Shown: positions 1 through 13,104, numbered from the stretch's first letter. The stretch is DNA of 64,000 bases from Arthrinium phaeospermum (GCA_006503535.1 QYRS01000004.1:2542001-2606000); one strand, 5' to 3'. Notes: generated from the letters alone by a model not told the origin. Numbers and translations: made by a program.

Positions 1-1363
1 CTGGAGTTCTCTATGGTCACCCGCTGGCGTTCCAGTCCCATGGCATTCGACGAATGCGGTTTGGTCAGGAGTCAAGCCGGCACGATCGTAGACGCTGCGG
101 ATGTTGCGAATTTGTGCCTCGGCGCTAGGTAGAGTAATGCCTAGGATTCCGCTCTAGTCAGAAAACAACGATAATCTGGCGGGTGTAGGATGTAGATGCT
201 TACCTGAGGTGCGTCCGTCCTGGTTTACACGAGAGCCGCGAATGACGCCGCGAATGTTATCATTATCGCGAATAGCATCTGATAGACGCTTCACCACTAT
301 GATGCCTATACCTTCTCCTCGGCCATAGCCATTGGCTCGCTCATCAAAGGTATAGCACTTCCCATCTGGACTCAGGAAGTTCAAGGCAGTCATCGGCATC
401 ATAGTGTTAGGGGTTAGGATCAATCCAGCACCGCCAACCAACCCCTGGGAGCAGAACATTAGAGACATATTGCGAATCAACACACAACTGTGTTATAGAG
501 CGAATGCATTGAGGACTCACCATGTCGATCTCTCCGCTTCGCAAAGCTTGGCAGGCATTGTGAAGGCAGACCAGACTGGCACTGCAGCCAGTATCAATTG
601 TCATACTTGGGCCATTGACGTCAAGGAAGTAGGAAATTCGATTTGACATGATGGCAATTCCATTGCCGGTTGCGCCATATTTCGGCGAGTCATCAGGATC
701 ACGTAGTGCAATCTGTTCGTAGTCTAGAGGAGGTTAGTCACTGAAACAGGGGGGAATGACACGATCGGGCAATCACCTTTGACAAATGAGCCGACCCAAA
801 CTCCTGTCTCCGACTTGCGCAAGGCGTCCCGATCAACTCCAGCTATTTTGGTTATGTCAGTAAGCTACATGCGACATGCGGAATAATGTGGGAACAGAAT
901 GACGCACCGCTGTCCAAAGCTTCAACGGCAACCTCGAGAAGCATACGCTGTTGCGGGTCGGTAGCATTGGCTTCATCAGTAGGAATGGAGAAGAACTGGA
1001 AAAGTCAGGCCTGATTCGCACACCAAGGGCACTTTGCATTTACGTACCGAAGCATCGAAAGCTGCCACGTCTTGTTGGAGGAAATGTGCTCCGTTGAAGC
1101 AAATCTGGTGGTCACGTTAGGTTGCCGAGGTAAGCGGTACGGAGAGGGAACTTGTAAATGAGACTTACGCTGCCTTGTCTATTGCCACTGGGGTGGAAGT
1201 AGCTGGCAATGTTGACACGGTCTTCCGGGAAAGTCGACCAAGCACTCTCGCCAGATACAAGCATCTGCCAGAGGTTGTTGGGTGACGTTGCGTTGCCCGG
1301 AAATCTGCAGCCCATGCCAACAACGGCAATGGGCTCCATCTTGTCCGGCTCGGAATGAGCCAT
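1..1363 (-). CDS. Polyketide synthase, N-terminal ketosynthase part (truncated by window edge)
   Basis: First 330 residues of a fungal type I iterative polyketide synthase. Seven exons join cleanly: 1363-1169, 1104-1048, 995-908, 842-777, 723-521, 444-204 and 140-1. The start at 1363 reads [20 protein letters not shown], and the ketosynthase fold begins about residue 10. The active-site cysteine lies in DTGCSAS (about Cys182) and the first catalytic histidine in [12 protein letters not shown] near the window edge. The DTGC form, with the following [15 protein letters not shown], resembles highly reducing fungal synthases; that subclass is an inference. The ketosynthase joins extender units by decarboxylative condensation. 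Acyltransferase, reductive and carrier domains would lie beyond position 1. An in-frame ATG at 1447 exists but adds residues unlike the family. The dense short introns inside the domain are unusual but every junction keeps frame. Product unknown. Confidence 0.9.
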
Positions 1364-4300
1364 CGTGGACTGGGGATCGCCTTTGAAAGCGCAGGCGAGC
1401 TTGAATGAATCAACGAATGTCAGTTTGTTGAATACAGGAATTGACAAGTAGGGAAAACATGAGGGTCGAGGAGATAAAGGAGGAATTTTACTGGTACAGT
1501 GAAGGGTTGGGGTGAGTGAAGAGGAACCGGGTCATGTGTGTGCAAGTGTGTCGTCTGGTCTTGGTCATGTGTGTGTTCTGATGGATAAAAGCGGAAATTT
1601 CAGGGCGCTCTAGGTCAGTTTCGTTACAGAATTATCAGAGTGGAAGGTGCGTGGACCTAGGTACCTTTGCTAAGGATGGTACGTGATTACTCCGACAACA
1701 ATCGGGGAGAGGGGTCGATGATGTGTGGGCTGGAGTTTCGATGTGAAAGGTATGTTACTTGTGCATGTTTTGAGTACTATCGTGAAAATTCCAGTGACGA
1801 TGAAAAAACATGGACTAGGGTTCAGCGCCGGCAGAGCTACTCTTTCAGGGAGTGGGCGGTTACTCAACCGGAAGCCCAACCGGAAGCTCAAACGTCAACC
1901 GGAGCTCACCCGGAGCTCACCCGGAAGCTCATCCCGAAGCTCAACTGGAATAGGGGTCGGCGATTGTCGGGACTGAAGTGTGCAAGTGGGAGATACATAC
2001 AACAGGCTTTCTTAGAAACGAACCTCTGACTGGTTCAGTAGTAAGAACAAAACTATTAAAGTGAAGAGAGTGTGAATGTGTCGCGGTCTTCTTATTCGGG
2101 CACCGTAAGTGATTATTCTTATGATAGCTGAATGGAATAGGGGACGGCGATAATTCAGGGTATGCATTGACACTCACGTGGTCGGCAGTCAGTCTAGTAT
2201 AACTCCCCTTACACAGTGATAAGGCAATTTGAACGGTAATTGCGCCTTCGTTTCGAGAGTGAATGCTGGTTTTTCATCCGTTTCCCGTAGACCGGGACGT
2301 TCGTATAATACGAGACGGAGGTAGGACCTCTCGAATCGACTATACGTCAAAGCCTAATATACCTTGGGCCAGGTTGTCTGTGTCATCAAAAGTAAGCATA
2401 AGAACCGTCACCCGAAACCTTGAAGGCGGGAGGTAGTCAGTCATTGGAGACCAGAGTGATATTGGGTCAACACGAAGACGTACTTGAGCTTCGCCGATGT
2501 ACCATAGACCGAGATGACACCATGCCCTCGTTCAAAGCACCTTCAGTAGAATCACAATCAGGGAGTGGCGAAATGGACGATAGCCCACACAGCCCCTTTA
2601 TATACCGTGAGGCCTTTATGTCGTGCAAGGGTGGTAATCAAGGGAGTTTCTTGTGTAGAAGCAAGTCTTTGGCCTTTTGGAAGATCAGGCCGGCCTGGTT
2701 GTGACAGCCTTTAAACGTGGAGCCGAACAACCAACTGCTGCGAGATTTCTGTTCTGCCAAAGATTAGTATCTATCGACTTGTGGATACCTCTTCCTATGG
2801 TCAGTTACTCAGGTCTTCAAACACGGCATATACTGGTCCAACAAGAGCGGTGAAGTTGGGGGCCAGCAACAAACGATGCCACTCAGCCTGAAGATTGCAT
2901 GGGGGGTACTCACGAAATTGTCCTCCTCCAGAAGCCTCCTTCGAAGCTGTGATGTGAGTGCTGGCCGATCTATGTGGTTCAATGATCAAAGCCTCGCTTG
3001 CATATCAAAAGGAGGAAGTTCTGTTGTGATGACCGGCGATATTAATAGAACGATGCGAGTAAACCAAGCCTTTACACCCGTATATTCAATGAAAGGTTAA
3101 AGCAATCATGTGCATGCAAGTAAGATACCAGTGTATTGAACGCTGATCCAATCCCATCCTCATATTACAAAGTGTGGTGGCCATGATGCCTGGGGTGATA
3201 TGGAATTCCCGCCCTTGGCAGAGCTTGTGGCGTTTGACGCAGCTAACAGGAAGTATGGGGAGGGTCATAGTCAGACTGGGGCCTGGCTGTAACGGAATAC
3301 AACTATTGGCACATGGTATTCGATGAACCAGTGATGGTGAAGCACCAGAGTAGCCTCACCAGAGTCGGTCTGGCCGCATCGTCTCTCCCGAAACCCGATA
3401 TCAGACATCTGGCCGAAATTCGGCAGATAACCCAAGAGGCCAGCGTCATTTGCTTAGCCCCAGAAAAGCAGACAAAGAGGAAGATGGGGTTTGGCATGAG
3501 CCCGAGCCCGAGCCCGCAATGAGTGCTGTTGGCAGTGAATACCTAGTAGTGGAGTGCCTGGCGAGACGCTGACACTCATACATCATGTCAAGAACCAAAG
3601 CCAGCGATAGTGGGCTATGTCGACGTCGGATAACCGCCGACTGGCTCCCCCATGTTGGAAGGATTCTGCATAATCTGACCACCCTACCGATATTTCGGTG
3701 TGGAGCCAACACATCACCTGTTGCTTGAGCTGTAGTTCCAAGCATGCTGTAGGCAGCTGTTATTGCCAGCCAAGGCTGGTACGGTGTGCGGCTGTCAAGG
3801 GTTATAACTTCAAACGGCCTGTTGGGTTCCGGGTAAGAAAGTATCGTGGTTGCGCAGATTGGCCAAGGAGGTACTTGGGCGACTGATGTCCCCCCATTAT
3901 TAGCTCGGGATGCTGCATACAGGTGCCCATACAGCAACCACAACGACAAGAGATGGGCCGCAGAGTTGTGGTGTTGGGCACTGGCAAGCTACTCTCGTCT
4001 CTTGCGCCGGCCATAAGGTTTTCGTGGGAGATGAGGCCGTGTAGCATGGCACAGATTCCCACAGGACACTTGCTGGAGAATTCTACTATCTACAACAGCC
4101 ACCACACTTGTGTGTGGTCTCAGCGAAGCATGAGCAGACATGCTGGGGGGTAACATACCACAACAGCTGCTGCTATTTGGCTCCGGCCAAATGGAAAGAA
4201 CACCTCGGGCTGTAAATCCTGGAGGAGTACCTGCCTACATGCTCACACAGTCGCAGGCACAATTGATGTCGATCAGCAATGGCACGGCACGGCCCCTACA

Positions 4301-7300
4301 AATCACTGCATTTGGTGCCAGTGTAGGATCTGTACATCTTGCTTGCCTGGAATAAACAAGACAATGCAGCCGCTCTTCAATTTTTTATTATTTTCGTCGT
4401 TGGGTGCATGGGTGCTTTTTCTTCAGGGCCCTGGAAAGTTAAGTACGTGTTGTGTTCTGGAAGAGGGTTGGTGTAAAAAATGACCAATTAAAAGTCCAGT
4501 GCTTTCTAACTTTCAGTTTAAAAGATGACAAATTGGAGGATTTTCCAATCGGCAGCAGCTGAACTCATGTCGCGGTGAAAGAGCAAGATAGCTGCATCAG
4601 TCGTCTATCTTGTTGCTGCATCACGGACCAGTGACCATCACCCTTCCAGACTTGATGTCAGATATCTGCCAAGCGAGCGCTAAGCACGGCTGGGCGGGTG
4701 CTGTAGTGCTGACATCTTCATCCTCCAGGTTGGCTCATGCAATCTCACATCAGCAAGACGGGCGTTACCGTCCCCAAGATTTGGGCAAAACACACTGTAC
4801 GTGTGGCATTTCACACATATTGCTTTTTACTGGCCAGAGAGTTTCCAATGCCGCTTCGGTCCAAATCATATCTTGCCAAAAGCAGCAGCTACCTGGCATC
4901 CATGTGGAATTGAAGTTGGAAGTCTGACACTCATGATGACTGCATACATTCAATAGTGCAGAGAGACAAGGAAAGACAATGCACCCCACTCAGTTTGACG
5001 GTCTCTGCATCTGCAGGATCTTGTTACTTATGTACAGCAGGTGCCTGCGCCCCTCCAAGTTCGGGTATCGCTTAGGCCAACCACAAAATGCCCAGGAGAT
5101 TCGAAAGGAGCTGGCAGCTGGAATCCCCCTATCGGATCTGAGGCATCATGCAATGCAAGCCCGCATCTCGACCAACAAGTGGCGTGAGGCTTCTCCCAAT
5201 CTCCTTCGATCTGGAAGCTGGGGGTGGTGTGTTACACGGCCTTACGGCGTTGTTGGACCAAAACGACGAGACGGCTCATGCCAAGTCGAGTTGGGGTTCA
5301 ACATGCACATAAACTACAACAGAAAGTGTCACAATTTGGTCCAGGACTCTCTCTCGAACAACCTACATGTAACGTGTTGAACAGTCACCAGTTACTTCTT
5401 GTTCTGCGGCCCCATGGGTGAACCGAAAGCTCAAAAGGTACATAAGTCGGGAGTTCCGACGCTCCTGCCGCAGCCATGGATGTCAAGACTTTCTGGATGT
5501 TGGCTTCTACCCCATCCACCCTTGTAATGCCAGATGGATCAATGTAGCTCAGCTGTCTGGTTGGGAGGGAAGGAAGCTTGCAGCTCATCTACGGTATACC
5601 GCACCGCGACCCAACTGCCTCATGTCTCGGAAGCACCTTGCCTCATCCATATTAAAACGAAGGCGGGAGAGAGCTAGCCGACATCTTCAGCAAAGACTCA
5701 CAGGGAAGCCGACACTCCTGCTCGGACCGACCGTCGCATCGGCCCTTGCATGCGATTTGACTGGGTGTCTTGACGAGGCTGGGTGCGGACAGTCAGAGGG
5801 CGGTGTGGCGCTCTTGGGAGCCTCAGGGATCCTCTCGTCTATCTTGTTTGTAGTTTGCTCTGTTGGGTGGCAGCACAGCTACCTGGCGCATACAAATGCC
5901 TGCGTCGTCATGCAGCTGTGCTTTGTCCCACGTTACACGCGCGGGTTCCCGCCTGATCTCTTTCACTCAAGCGCTCTACGCCTGGCAGTAGGGGTCATCT
6001 CTGGCAGCATGTTTATGCTGTGCCTTTGGATTGAGCCACTCGATGCAAATACCACACACACATTGTCATGAAGATTCCCATTCCTCGGGACATATGTATA
6101 TGGGTGTCAGATCATGGGATGCTGTGTTTCGTAGGTTTCCTCGATACTTCAGTCGGCTGCGGCACACATATGCATCAACACCACATGGCTCCGGGGTGGA
6201 CGAGGACTAATGAGTCTCCAAAGAAGCTGAATCAAGCCTGCCGTTACGGTCCGGGGTGGTTAGAGTGCGCCCACAGATATGGTAGGTTCTCAATCTGGCA
6301 TATGTCTGCTGTCATGCAGTTGGACAGGCTGAAAGCAAGGAAACTATGCGCACCCCTCCTACGGGCTGGGGTTTGCCTGGCATTGCAGAGTGGGAGCAAA
6401 GCACGCAGCAACTCGCTTCTCCTTATCATTGCCATCCATAAAGCTAAGGCCCTTTTCATGGTTGATTTGGTTTCGGGGCAAAATCATGATATAAGCAAAG
6501 AGCACAACATGGGATTTGGAAGGGTGAAATCAGACCAAACGTGATGATTCATCCTCTACCTCAGGTAGTCAAACGGCAAGTGTCAATGAGATAGCATTCA
6601 AAGTCGCCGATCAAGGTCATCATTGTTCGTTGCTCTCCCGAGCCACCCCTCCCTCGTCTCGGCCGGCTTCCATGTCTTGTCACACCTTTCACAAGTATCC
6701 GCCATCAGCTTTGTAAGTTGCTCGTGGTACATTGCTTTCTCTGGCAGCCCGTTATTTCTTTGGCTCGAAGTACGAGGGGGCGTTTTGGAATGCTCCTGTC
6801 TGCCTCTGGGGGCGTAGCACCAACGTTCACGCACATGGGATAGAGGTGACTTGTCTTGGTCCAGCCTTGATTCATCTTGCAACAGATATCCTCCCATTAG
6901 CCTCTCATAATCACCCGACGCCCTTTTGCATATATGGTGATTTCTTCCCATCCTCCTTTGGTTATGGGTGTCTCGGCAACATGTATGTCCTTGCAACATG
7001 TCTCCCAGTTATCTATGCCCCTTGAACTCAGTAGTCTCGGAGCTGACCAAGCGTGCCAGCATAATACAATAAAGTGATACGATTTCACCGACTTGAATAC
7101 ACTGCACTACTCATTCTCTCATGTGTTCACCATAACTGAATACAAGCTTTTAGGCTTAAGCAGAGTTATTGTTCTTGGTTAAGAAATTGTCTACCTCCTA
7201 TTTGTTGTAAAGAGCGGCCCACGCCAAACTGTTAAAAGTTGCAAGTGCCATCGTCACACTCATACCCGGTCCTACTTGCCCTTTCGCCGAGCAACTGCCC

Positions 7301-7561
7301 CCGAGCCTAACCTTACATCATAACACTGAATCTGCCTACCAGCCACGGGAAGCCCCGCGAGAAGCCCCGTTCTCGGCACGGCGACACCTTGGAAGCCTTA
7401 GGTACTTGCTTTGCGTGGGGACCAAAAAATAAATCTGCCACTTGGATTCCGGACCTACTACAGAGCACAGGGCTTGTCGCCAACAACAACTCTGTCACCA
7501 CGAAACTTCCGAGTCCCTTTGTTCGTCATCCCCAGAGTCCTGTAGAATACCATTTTACATC
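1364..7561. other. Intergenic region between synthase and MFS gene
   Basis: About 6.2 kb between the divergent synthase and transporter genes. Open frames here (for example 3446-3949 minus and 5418-6071 plus) have no recognisable domain, poor start context and no sensible splice continuation. A degenerate 12-bp tandem repeat lies at 1865-1950 and a TATA-like TTTATATA near 2599, with no coding frame I can defend after it. The spacing is large for a fungal gene cluster, so a missed or decayed gene is possible. Confidence 0.5.
1865..1950. repeat. Degenerate 12-bp tandem repeat (ACCGGAAGCTCA-like)
   Basis: About seven imperfect copies of a unit close to ACCGGAAGCTCA run through these bases, with GGAGCTC and GGAAGCTC variants. 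It is upstream of the synthase start on the opposite side. No function is evident. Confidence 0.7.
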
Positions 7562-9575
7562 ATGGCTGCTCGATACGACGACACCGGCACAATCCCCGGC
7601 CTACGCCGCACCGACTCGATGGAGGAGAGATTGAACTCGTCTTCGGCCGCCAACGGAGACCACCACTATGGCCACTCTCTGAGTCCCCTCCGCCAGACCA
7701 TCTTGGTTGCCATGTACTGCACCCTCGACACACCCCTTGCCAATATCCGGAAATCCTAATTGTTTTGATAGTCTGCTTCTCGGTTTGCTCTTCTCAAGTC
7801 TCGACGCCTCAATCGTCTCGACATCTCTCGTGTCGATCTCGATCGACCTTGAAGATTTCATTACGGTTCCTTGGGTTGCGCTCTCGTACATGCTTGCGTA
7901 TCTTGGTAAGCCTATAGTCGATGCGATCCAGCCAGCAACGAAGAGGCACGCTGACGTCAGGGACGATAAAAGGTTTTGCGGTCGCATTCTCGAAGCTGAG
8001 CGATATATACGGTCGCCGTGCTCTCGTCGAACTCTCCTGGTTGTTATTCGGCGGCTTTTCGCTGGGATGCGGTTTGGCTCAGAACATGACACAGCTGTAT
8101 GACTCCATCATGTCTTTTCGATTTCCCACACCCCTTTTCGAAGGCGCTAACCAAGGCCAAAGCATCGTATTTCGCGCATTCCAGGGTATCGGCGGCTCCG
8201 GTCTCTACAGCCTTGCCCAAATTGGGCTCTTCGAGGTTGGTCCGAAGCATTCGCCAGGTCTGTTGGGGGCGCTCATTGGGATGACCCTGGCGGTCTCGTT
8301 TGTTCTTGGTCCTGTTCTCGGCGGTACAATCTCACACCTTGCCTCGTGGAGATGGATATTCTTCATTAAGTGGGTGTTCGAAACCTTTATCCTTCTCAAC
8401 ATGGCTGATGATGTCCCAGTATCCCCTTCGGTACCGTTGCTTTGGCGGGAATTGTACTTGCCTGGCCCAGCCATGATGGCCCGCGATCAAGCATGAATGA
8501 GACCTACAAGAAGCTCGATTTACCAGGCATTTGCCTGGTTATCTCAGGTTCGACTTTGTTGGTCTTCTCTCTTCAGCAAGCGGGATCTTTCAACATAAGC
8601 TGGGCCAGCCCTGTGATCATCGCGACACTGACAATAGCAGCCATTTGTTGGGTGGCGTTTGCAGTCTGGGAGTATTTGCTGGAAACCAAGAACTACATGG
8701 GCATACAAGCTCTATTCTCGTCTAAGCTTGTTACTCTGCGGCCATACATGGCAGCCCTGATGTAAGTTTGTCGGTTTCCAGATGTCTTCAATGTCACTAA
8801 CCGTCTATCAAGCTTCACTCTACTCACTGGGTTCATCTACCTTTCCGTCATCATCATCTTACCTGAGCGCTTCCAAATCATCAATGAAGAGGACTCCTTG
8901 ATGGCAGGCGTCCATCTTCTGCCGATGCTGGGCGCTTGCGCGTTTGGGTCGTTCCTGGCTGGCGCTATATCATCCAAGCGAAACAACACTTCATTCACGC
9001 TAATTGCTGCAGCAATCCTTCAGCTTGTTGGTGTTGGGCTGCTTTCGACATTCTCTGAGATTGACAGCTCGCTTCAACCCCAGTACGGCTACCAGGCTAT
9101 TTTCGGTCTTGGTGTCGGTCTGACGTTTGCTGCTGCCACAATGCTCACGTCGGTGCACGTAGACCACGACAATCTAGCCGTCGCCCAGGGAGCTATTGCT
9201 CAGGCTCGCGTCTTAGGTGGTGCCATAGGCATCGCGCTGTGCAGCATGGTCTTCAACCATGGAGTGAAGGATAAGCTCACCGGCCACCTGGATTCCAAGG
9301 AGTTGCAGGCTTTGCAGCAGAGCCCTGCGTTCGGCGCAGTTCTGGCACCAGCAACTAAGGAGTTGGTTCGAAGTGTTTATGCCGCTGCATTCGTCGACGA
9401 TCTCAAGATATTCATCTACCTAGCCGCTGCTGGGGTCATCGCAAGCCTCTTCACTTACGAGCGCGACCCGCCCCCTATGCCCCGCGCTCGACGGACGACC
9501 AGCAAGGAATCGGAGACACCTCGCGGAGCTCTGAGCGAGACAGAACTCGAGGACATGTCTCATCAACGCCGGTGA
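7562..9575 (+). CDS. MFS transporter, DHA2 (14-TMS) drug:H+ antiporter type
   Basis: Predicted plasma-membrane proton-driven exporter of 573 residues. Exons: 7562-7713, 7772-7905, 7973-8096, 8163-8369, 8420-8761 and 8813-9575; the five introns are 50-67 bp and all junctions restore family sequence. The first membrane helix carries LDASIVSTSL (motif D-like). Motif A appears as SDIYGRR after helix 2, and motif C as GPVLGGTIS in helix 5, which is typical of antiporters. WRWIFFINIPFG follows, the usual DHA2 signature before helix 6. The C-terminal tail is charged and cytosolic. In the polyketide context it probably exports the product or a related toxic compound, but substrate cannot be read from sequence. 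The neighbouring methyltransferase gene is convergent. Confidence 0.92.
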
Positions 9576-10512
9576 TGAGACATGTCTCCGATGTACAATT
9601 GTGTTGACAGTCTTGAATGCATGCATTTGGGTGGCCCACTCTTTGTCCTGGAGTTTCAATGTTGTCGGGGTTTTCTCTAGAACAGGTATGCTGCCTTCAC
9701 CGGCCAACGTCAGAGGATGGATCTTTGGGCAGAGGCCGAAATTGAGGCTGGCTGTCATGCGTGCGCGAAGAGGTCCAGTTGCTGGGATTGACGAAGCGGA
9801 TTGACATTTCTCTGAACACTTGCAAATTGAGAACTTCGCTGTACATAGACTGTCCTGTATGCTAGACGCATTTTTGTGTATACACTTGCAGATTCGATGG
9901 ATCAATACCCCTGTTCGAGGTCCATTGCCGTAAATAGAAACACCGATGCGCTGATTATTGAGGAATGTGATCATCATATCATCCGACATATAAAGTCTGG
10001 TTTGCCCCCAACAGGACGGCCCTGGGCAGTGTGCCCTAAGGCGTGCAGTCAATCCAGGAAATGCTCGAGGTAACGCCGGCTGCAATTGCCCTGATTGTGG
10101 CCTATTGGTCTGCCATTCGCCATAATATGCGCGTCTAAGTATCTAGATGCGAGGGGGGATGGATGGCTGCTTCGGGCGGGATGATGTGATTGCTGCCTGT
10201 GGAACTGTGTGACCTGGCAGAGTCTCGCCCAACATTGACCGGTAAATTTATATATATATATACAGGTACATGGTTGCTCATATCGACACGCGGCTCAACA
10301 TCGCCCTGTGCCATCTTCTCCCAAAATCCCCTATCTGCGGAGTAACATTCGCCATGATTGGTATGTGTTAACTGGTTAGAGGCACTGCTTCCTATTTGCC
10401 ACGTGTAATCGGAGCGGCGAGTCATTCTTGACCGACGATGTCCCCTTGTCTGAGTGGCTTTCACGTATAATACTCCTGGTATGGAACCGCATCCTTTGGT
10501 TGCCAGTATCGT
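9576..10512. other. Convergent 3' intergenic region
   Basis: Lies between the 3' ends of the transporter and the methyltransferase. It holds a short (TA)n tract at about 10249-10262. No gene is seen; the longer open frames are low-complexity and have no family resemblance. Confidence 0.6.
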
Positions 10513-11942
10513 TTAGTCGACCTCGACATGGTCTTTGGTCAAGTTTACCGAAGGACTTTGGGGCTTTCGGCCGTACACGATGTGGCTTTTGAGAAATTGG
10601 TTAGTAAATTTCTTCGACACCGCCTTTCTTCTGGTCAATTCGACACCGGACAATGCACCAGGGAGAAAACCAGAATAGCATATGGAGGACCACCTTCCGA
10701 CTCACACGGGGGAGTAGGCCTTGATCTTGGGGTCTTGCAGGTCGCGCTTCGCCCTCGCCAGGAACTCGTCCAGCTGCTCCTTGCTCCAGCCCAGCTTGGT
10801 CATGAAGATGCGCGTCGTGACGCTCTCGAGGAGGCCCGTCTGGAGCTGGCCGAGGAACCAGGTGCCGAGCGTCTTCTCCTTGGGGTCGGCGGGCCACCAG
10901 GGGTTGCTGGGCCAGCGCAGGACGACCTCGGTGACGTCCTCGAAGCCGACCTCGCGCATCCAGGCCGCGTAGTTGGGCACGTTGTCCCAGCGCATGCCGA
11001 CCGAGGCCAGGGCCCCGTGGATCTCGTCCTGGATCACCTTCAGGGTCGTGCCCTCGATGCTGCCGTCCTCGGACGTCTGCAGGTTCAGGTCCTGCATCTC
11101 GAAGTGGCCGCCCGGCCGGAGCGCGTCGAAGGCCTTGCGGAAGATCTCCTGCGGCCGCTTGAAGCACGTTGCGCACGCGCGCCCGTGGATGTAGTCAAAG
11201 GGCCGCGAGAACTCCCACTCGTCCTCGGCGTCATCGATGAGGAACTCACAGTTCTGCGGCACGCTAGTTGGCGGATTTCTGTCAATGGTCGTCACGTTGG
11301 GGTCCTCTGCGCCAGGTTGTCTTACTAATCTGGCTGGATGGATGACAGATCTGTGCCTATCACTACAGCCGATGGGTAGGCCTCCGCTGTTCTGCCGTCA
11401 GATGGGATTGGCCTAGCCCGGCAGGAAAGAGACGGTGCCTTACCGAAGTCTATCGCCCAGATCCCCGAACCAGTTGCGATGTCTAGAACATAGTGAGGCG
11501 ACGACCCTATTGGGGCCAAGTGAAGATTACCGTCGAGGGTGATTTCCCACATTTTGTGCTGCAAGTCTGCTGTCGGTCAGAGAGATGTCGTCTGGTATTA
11601 GGCATACAATATCAAGAAAAACAGCATACCCAGTCTATCGAGCTCGGCTTTGTCATTGGGAAGCAGGTACTTCCCATCCTTGAAGGAATGGTATGTCCTG
11701 CCATTCTCCTCCAACCGCTCTGCAACGCTCGAAGTCATCGAGTACGTTGACGTTCTGTCGCGAGCAGTAAGTCGCCATACGTTGTTCTTCAGTTTGCGCC
11801 GGTAGGTACAACGCGCATCCACCTACCTGTGACTTCCCATTTCTATTGCGGAGTCTTTGTCGTCATTTTCGCTAATGTCAGTGGCTTGGTCGGCTTCTGC
11901 GTCGCGGTTCATATCCAAATCCACCATGGTGGCATCCTGCAT
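10513..11942 (-). CDS. LaeA-like SAM-dependent methyltransferase
   Basis: Class I methyltransferase of the LaeA/TAM-type family, 351 residues. Exons: 11942-11827, 11754-11630, 11566-11444, 11386-11326, 11263-10706 and 10585-10513. The joined protein shows the family block LDLQHKMWEITLDG, the SAM-binding motif I VLDIATGSGIWAIDFA, then VIGTDLSSIQPDYVPQNCEF, and a GHFEMQDL segment in the methyltransferase core. The last short exon was found by its typical ending HIVYGRKP; without splicing, the frame stops at SPV (10702). A second in-frame ATG at 11927 has the better context (GCCACCATGG) and would give 346 residues. Family members act as global regulators of secondary metabolism or as small-molecule methyltransferases inside clusters; which applies here is unknown. 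Its place beside the synthase and exporter favours a cluster role. Confidence 0.9.
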
Positions 11943-13104
11943 TCGGAAGATGTAGTATTCAGCTCATGGTGTTCGCAAGAGGCCAGGTGTTTCGGGTTCT
12001 TACGCTGCCGGCGGGTTCGTCCATGTTTTCTGGAGTCACTATTGGAGGAAGGATCAGCTTGCATGAGGCCTAAACCAGATCCTCTTGCCAAGAGGGGTAA
12101 TTCTGGATGGCCAGAGATGGTGCTACTGTGCCTCTTCCTTGGACAACATATCAGTGACGCAGCAGCGATAAGTCGTCGCTGGTGTTCGTTGCTCTTCTTC
12201 CCCTATCCAGGAAACATCAAGCACTGCTATAAGTAACCCAAACTGTCTTTGATGGTCTCTTTGGAAGGTGGAGATGAATGGCCCAGAGTTTGTCGCAGTT
12301 CCTCGTTGTACCGGTCCGTTATGATGACTACATACAACTGAGTCTTGTGTCTCGCCGAGTTGCCGCTAGATGGCACGCTAACTAATGGAGGGAGCTTCAT
12401 CCCCCTTCCCTCCATTGTATCCTACCACTTCCGAAAATGTGAAATCTTATCACTGGCACCGCCATAAGAAGGGCCTAATCAGCAGCACGGGATTTGGTGC
12501 CAGATATCGCCAAGGAAATGTTAGGTAGACTCGTGACATAAGCACTTGTGAACTGCCTGTTCCAGTAAATGGTTCATCAACTTGCAATTTACTGGTGTAA
12601 CATGTCTCTCTGCCCAATAAGGTATCTATACAAATTGCAGTTGTTGGGCATGTAGTCAATTATTCCTTGGTATATTCCTCAACCTGTGATACACGTAAGT
12701 ACAGCGGCCACAGGTCCGGTGATATGAGAAGACGAGATTGGTTGTCTCCCTGCAGAGCAACCCCCTGGGACCCGAAACCAAGGTCGCGGGTCGGCCCCCC
12801 CCCCTCCCCCACGTGGTTGAGGCATGGTGCACGTCATTTTTGAGTTATGATCGGATGGCAACTCTCAAGCAACTGCTAATAGTAATAATGTCTCCCACGC
12901 TCATTGCACGAAGTTTTGGCGCAGTTCTCTATCACAAGACGTAGCGTTTCATGGCTGCATGCTATCTGCAGGGATGTAAGTATCTGGCATGAACTGTTAT
13001 ATCGCCATCTACTCTCAAAGTCGGTGGATTCTACGTGCACCAACGGCTTGATCCTGCGCGCAGCAGTATTTAGTAGATAAAACACCCCTTTTCACGCCAT
13101 TAGC
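11943..13104. other. Intergenic region with poly-C tract
   Basis: Upstream side of the methyltransferase. It contains a poly-C/CT run near 12786-12801. I see no supportable gene; frames on both strands are short and featureless. Confidence 0.55.

Noticed and set aside
3446..3949. 167-residue minus-strand open frame
   Set aside because: No recognisable domain; kept only as a possible remnant within the intergenic gap.
5418..6071. 217-residue plus-strand open frame
   Set aside because: No family resemblance, irregular composition, no supporting splice or promoter signals; likely chance.
10528..11328. 266-residue plus-strand open frame
   Set aside because: Antisense shadow of the GC-rich methyltransferase exon; low-complexity Leu/Ala/Arg content and no domain.
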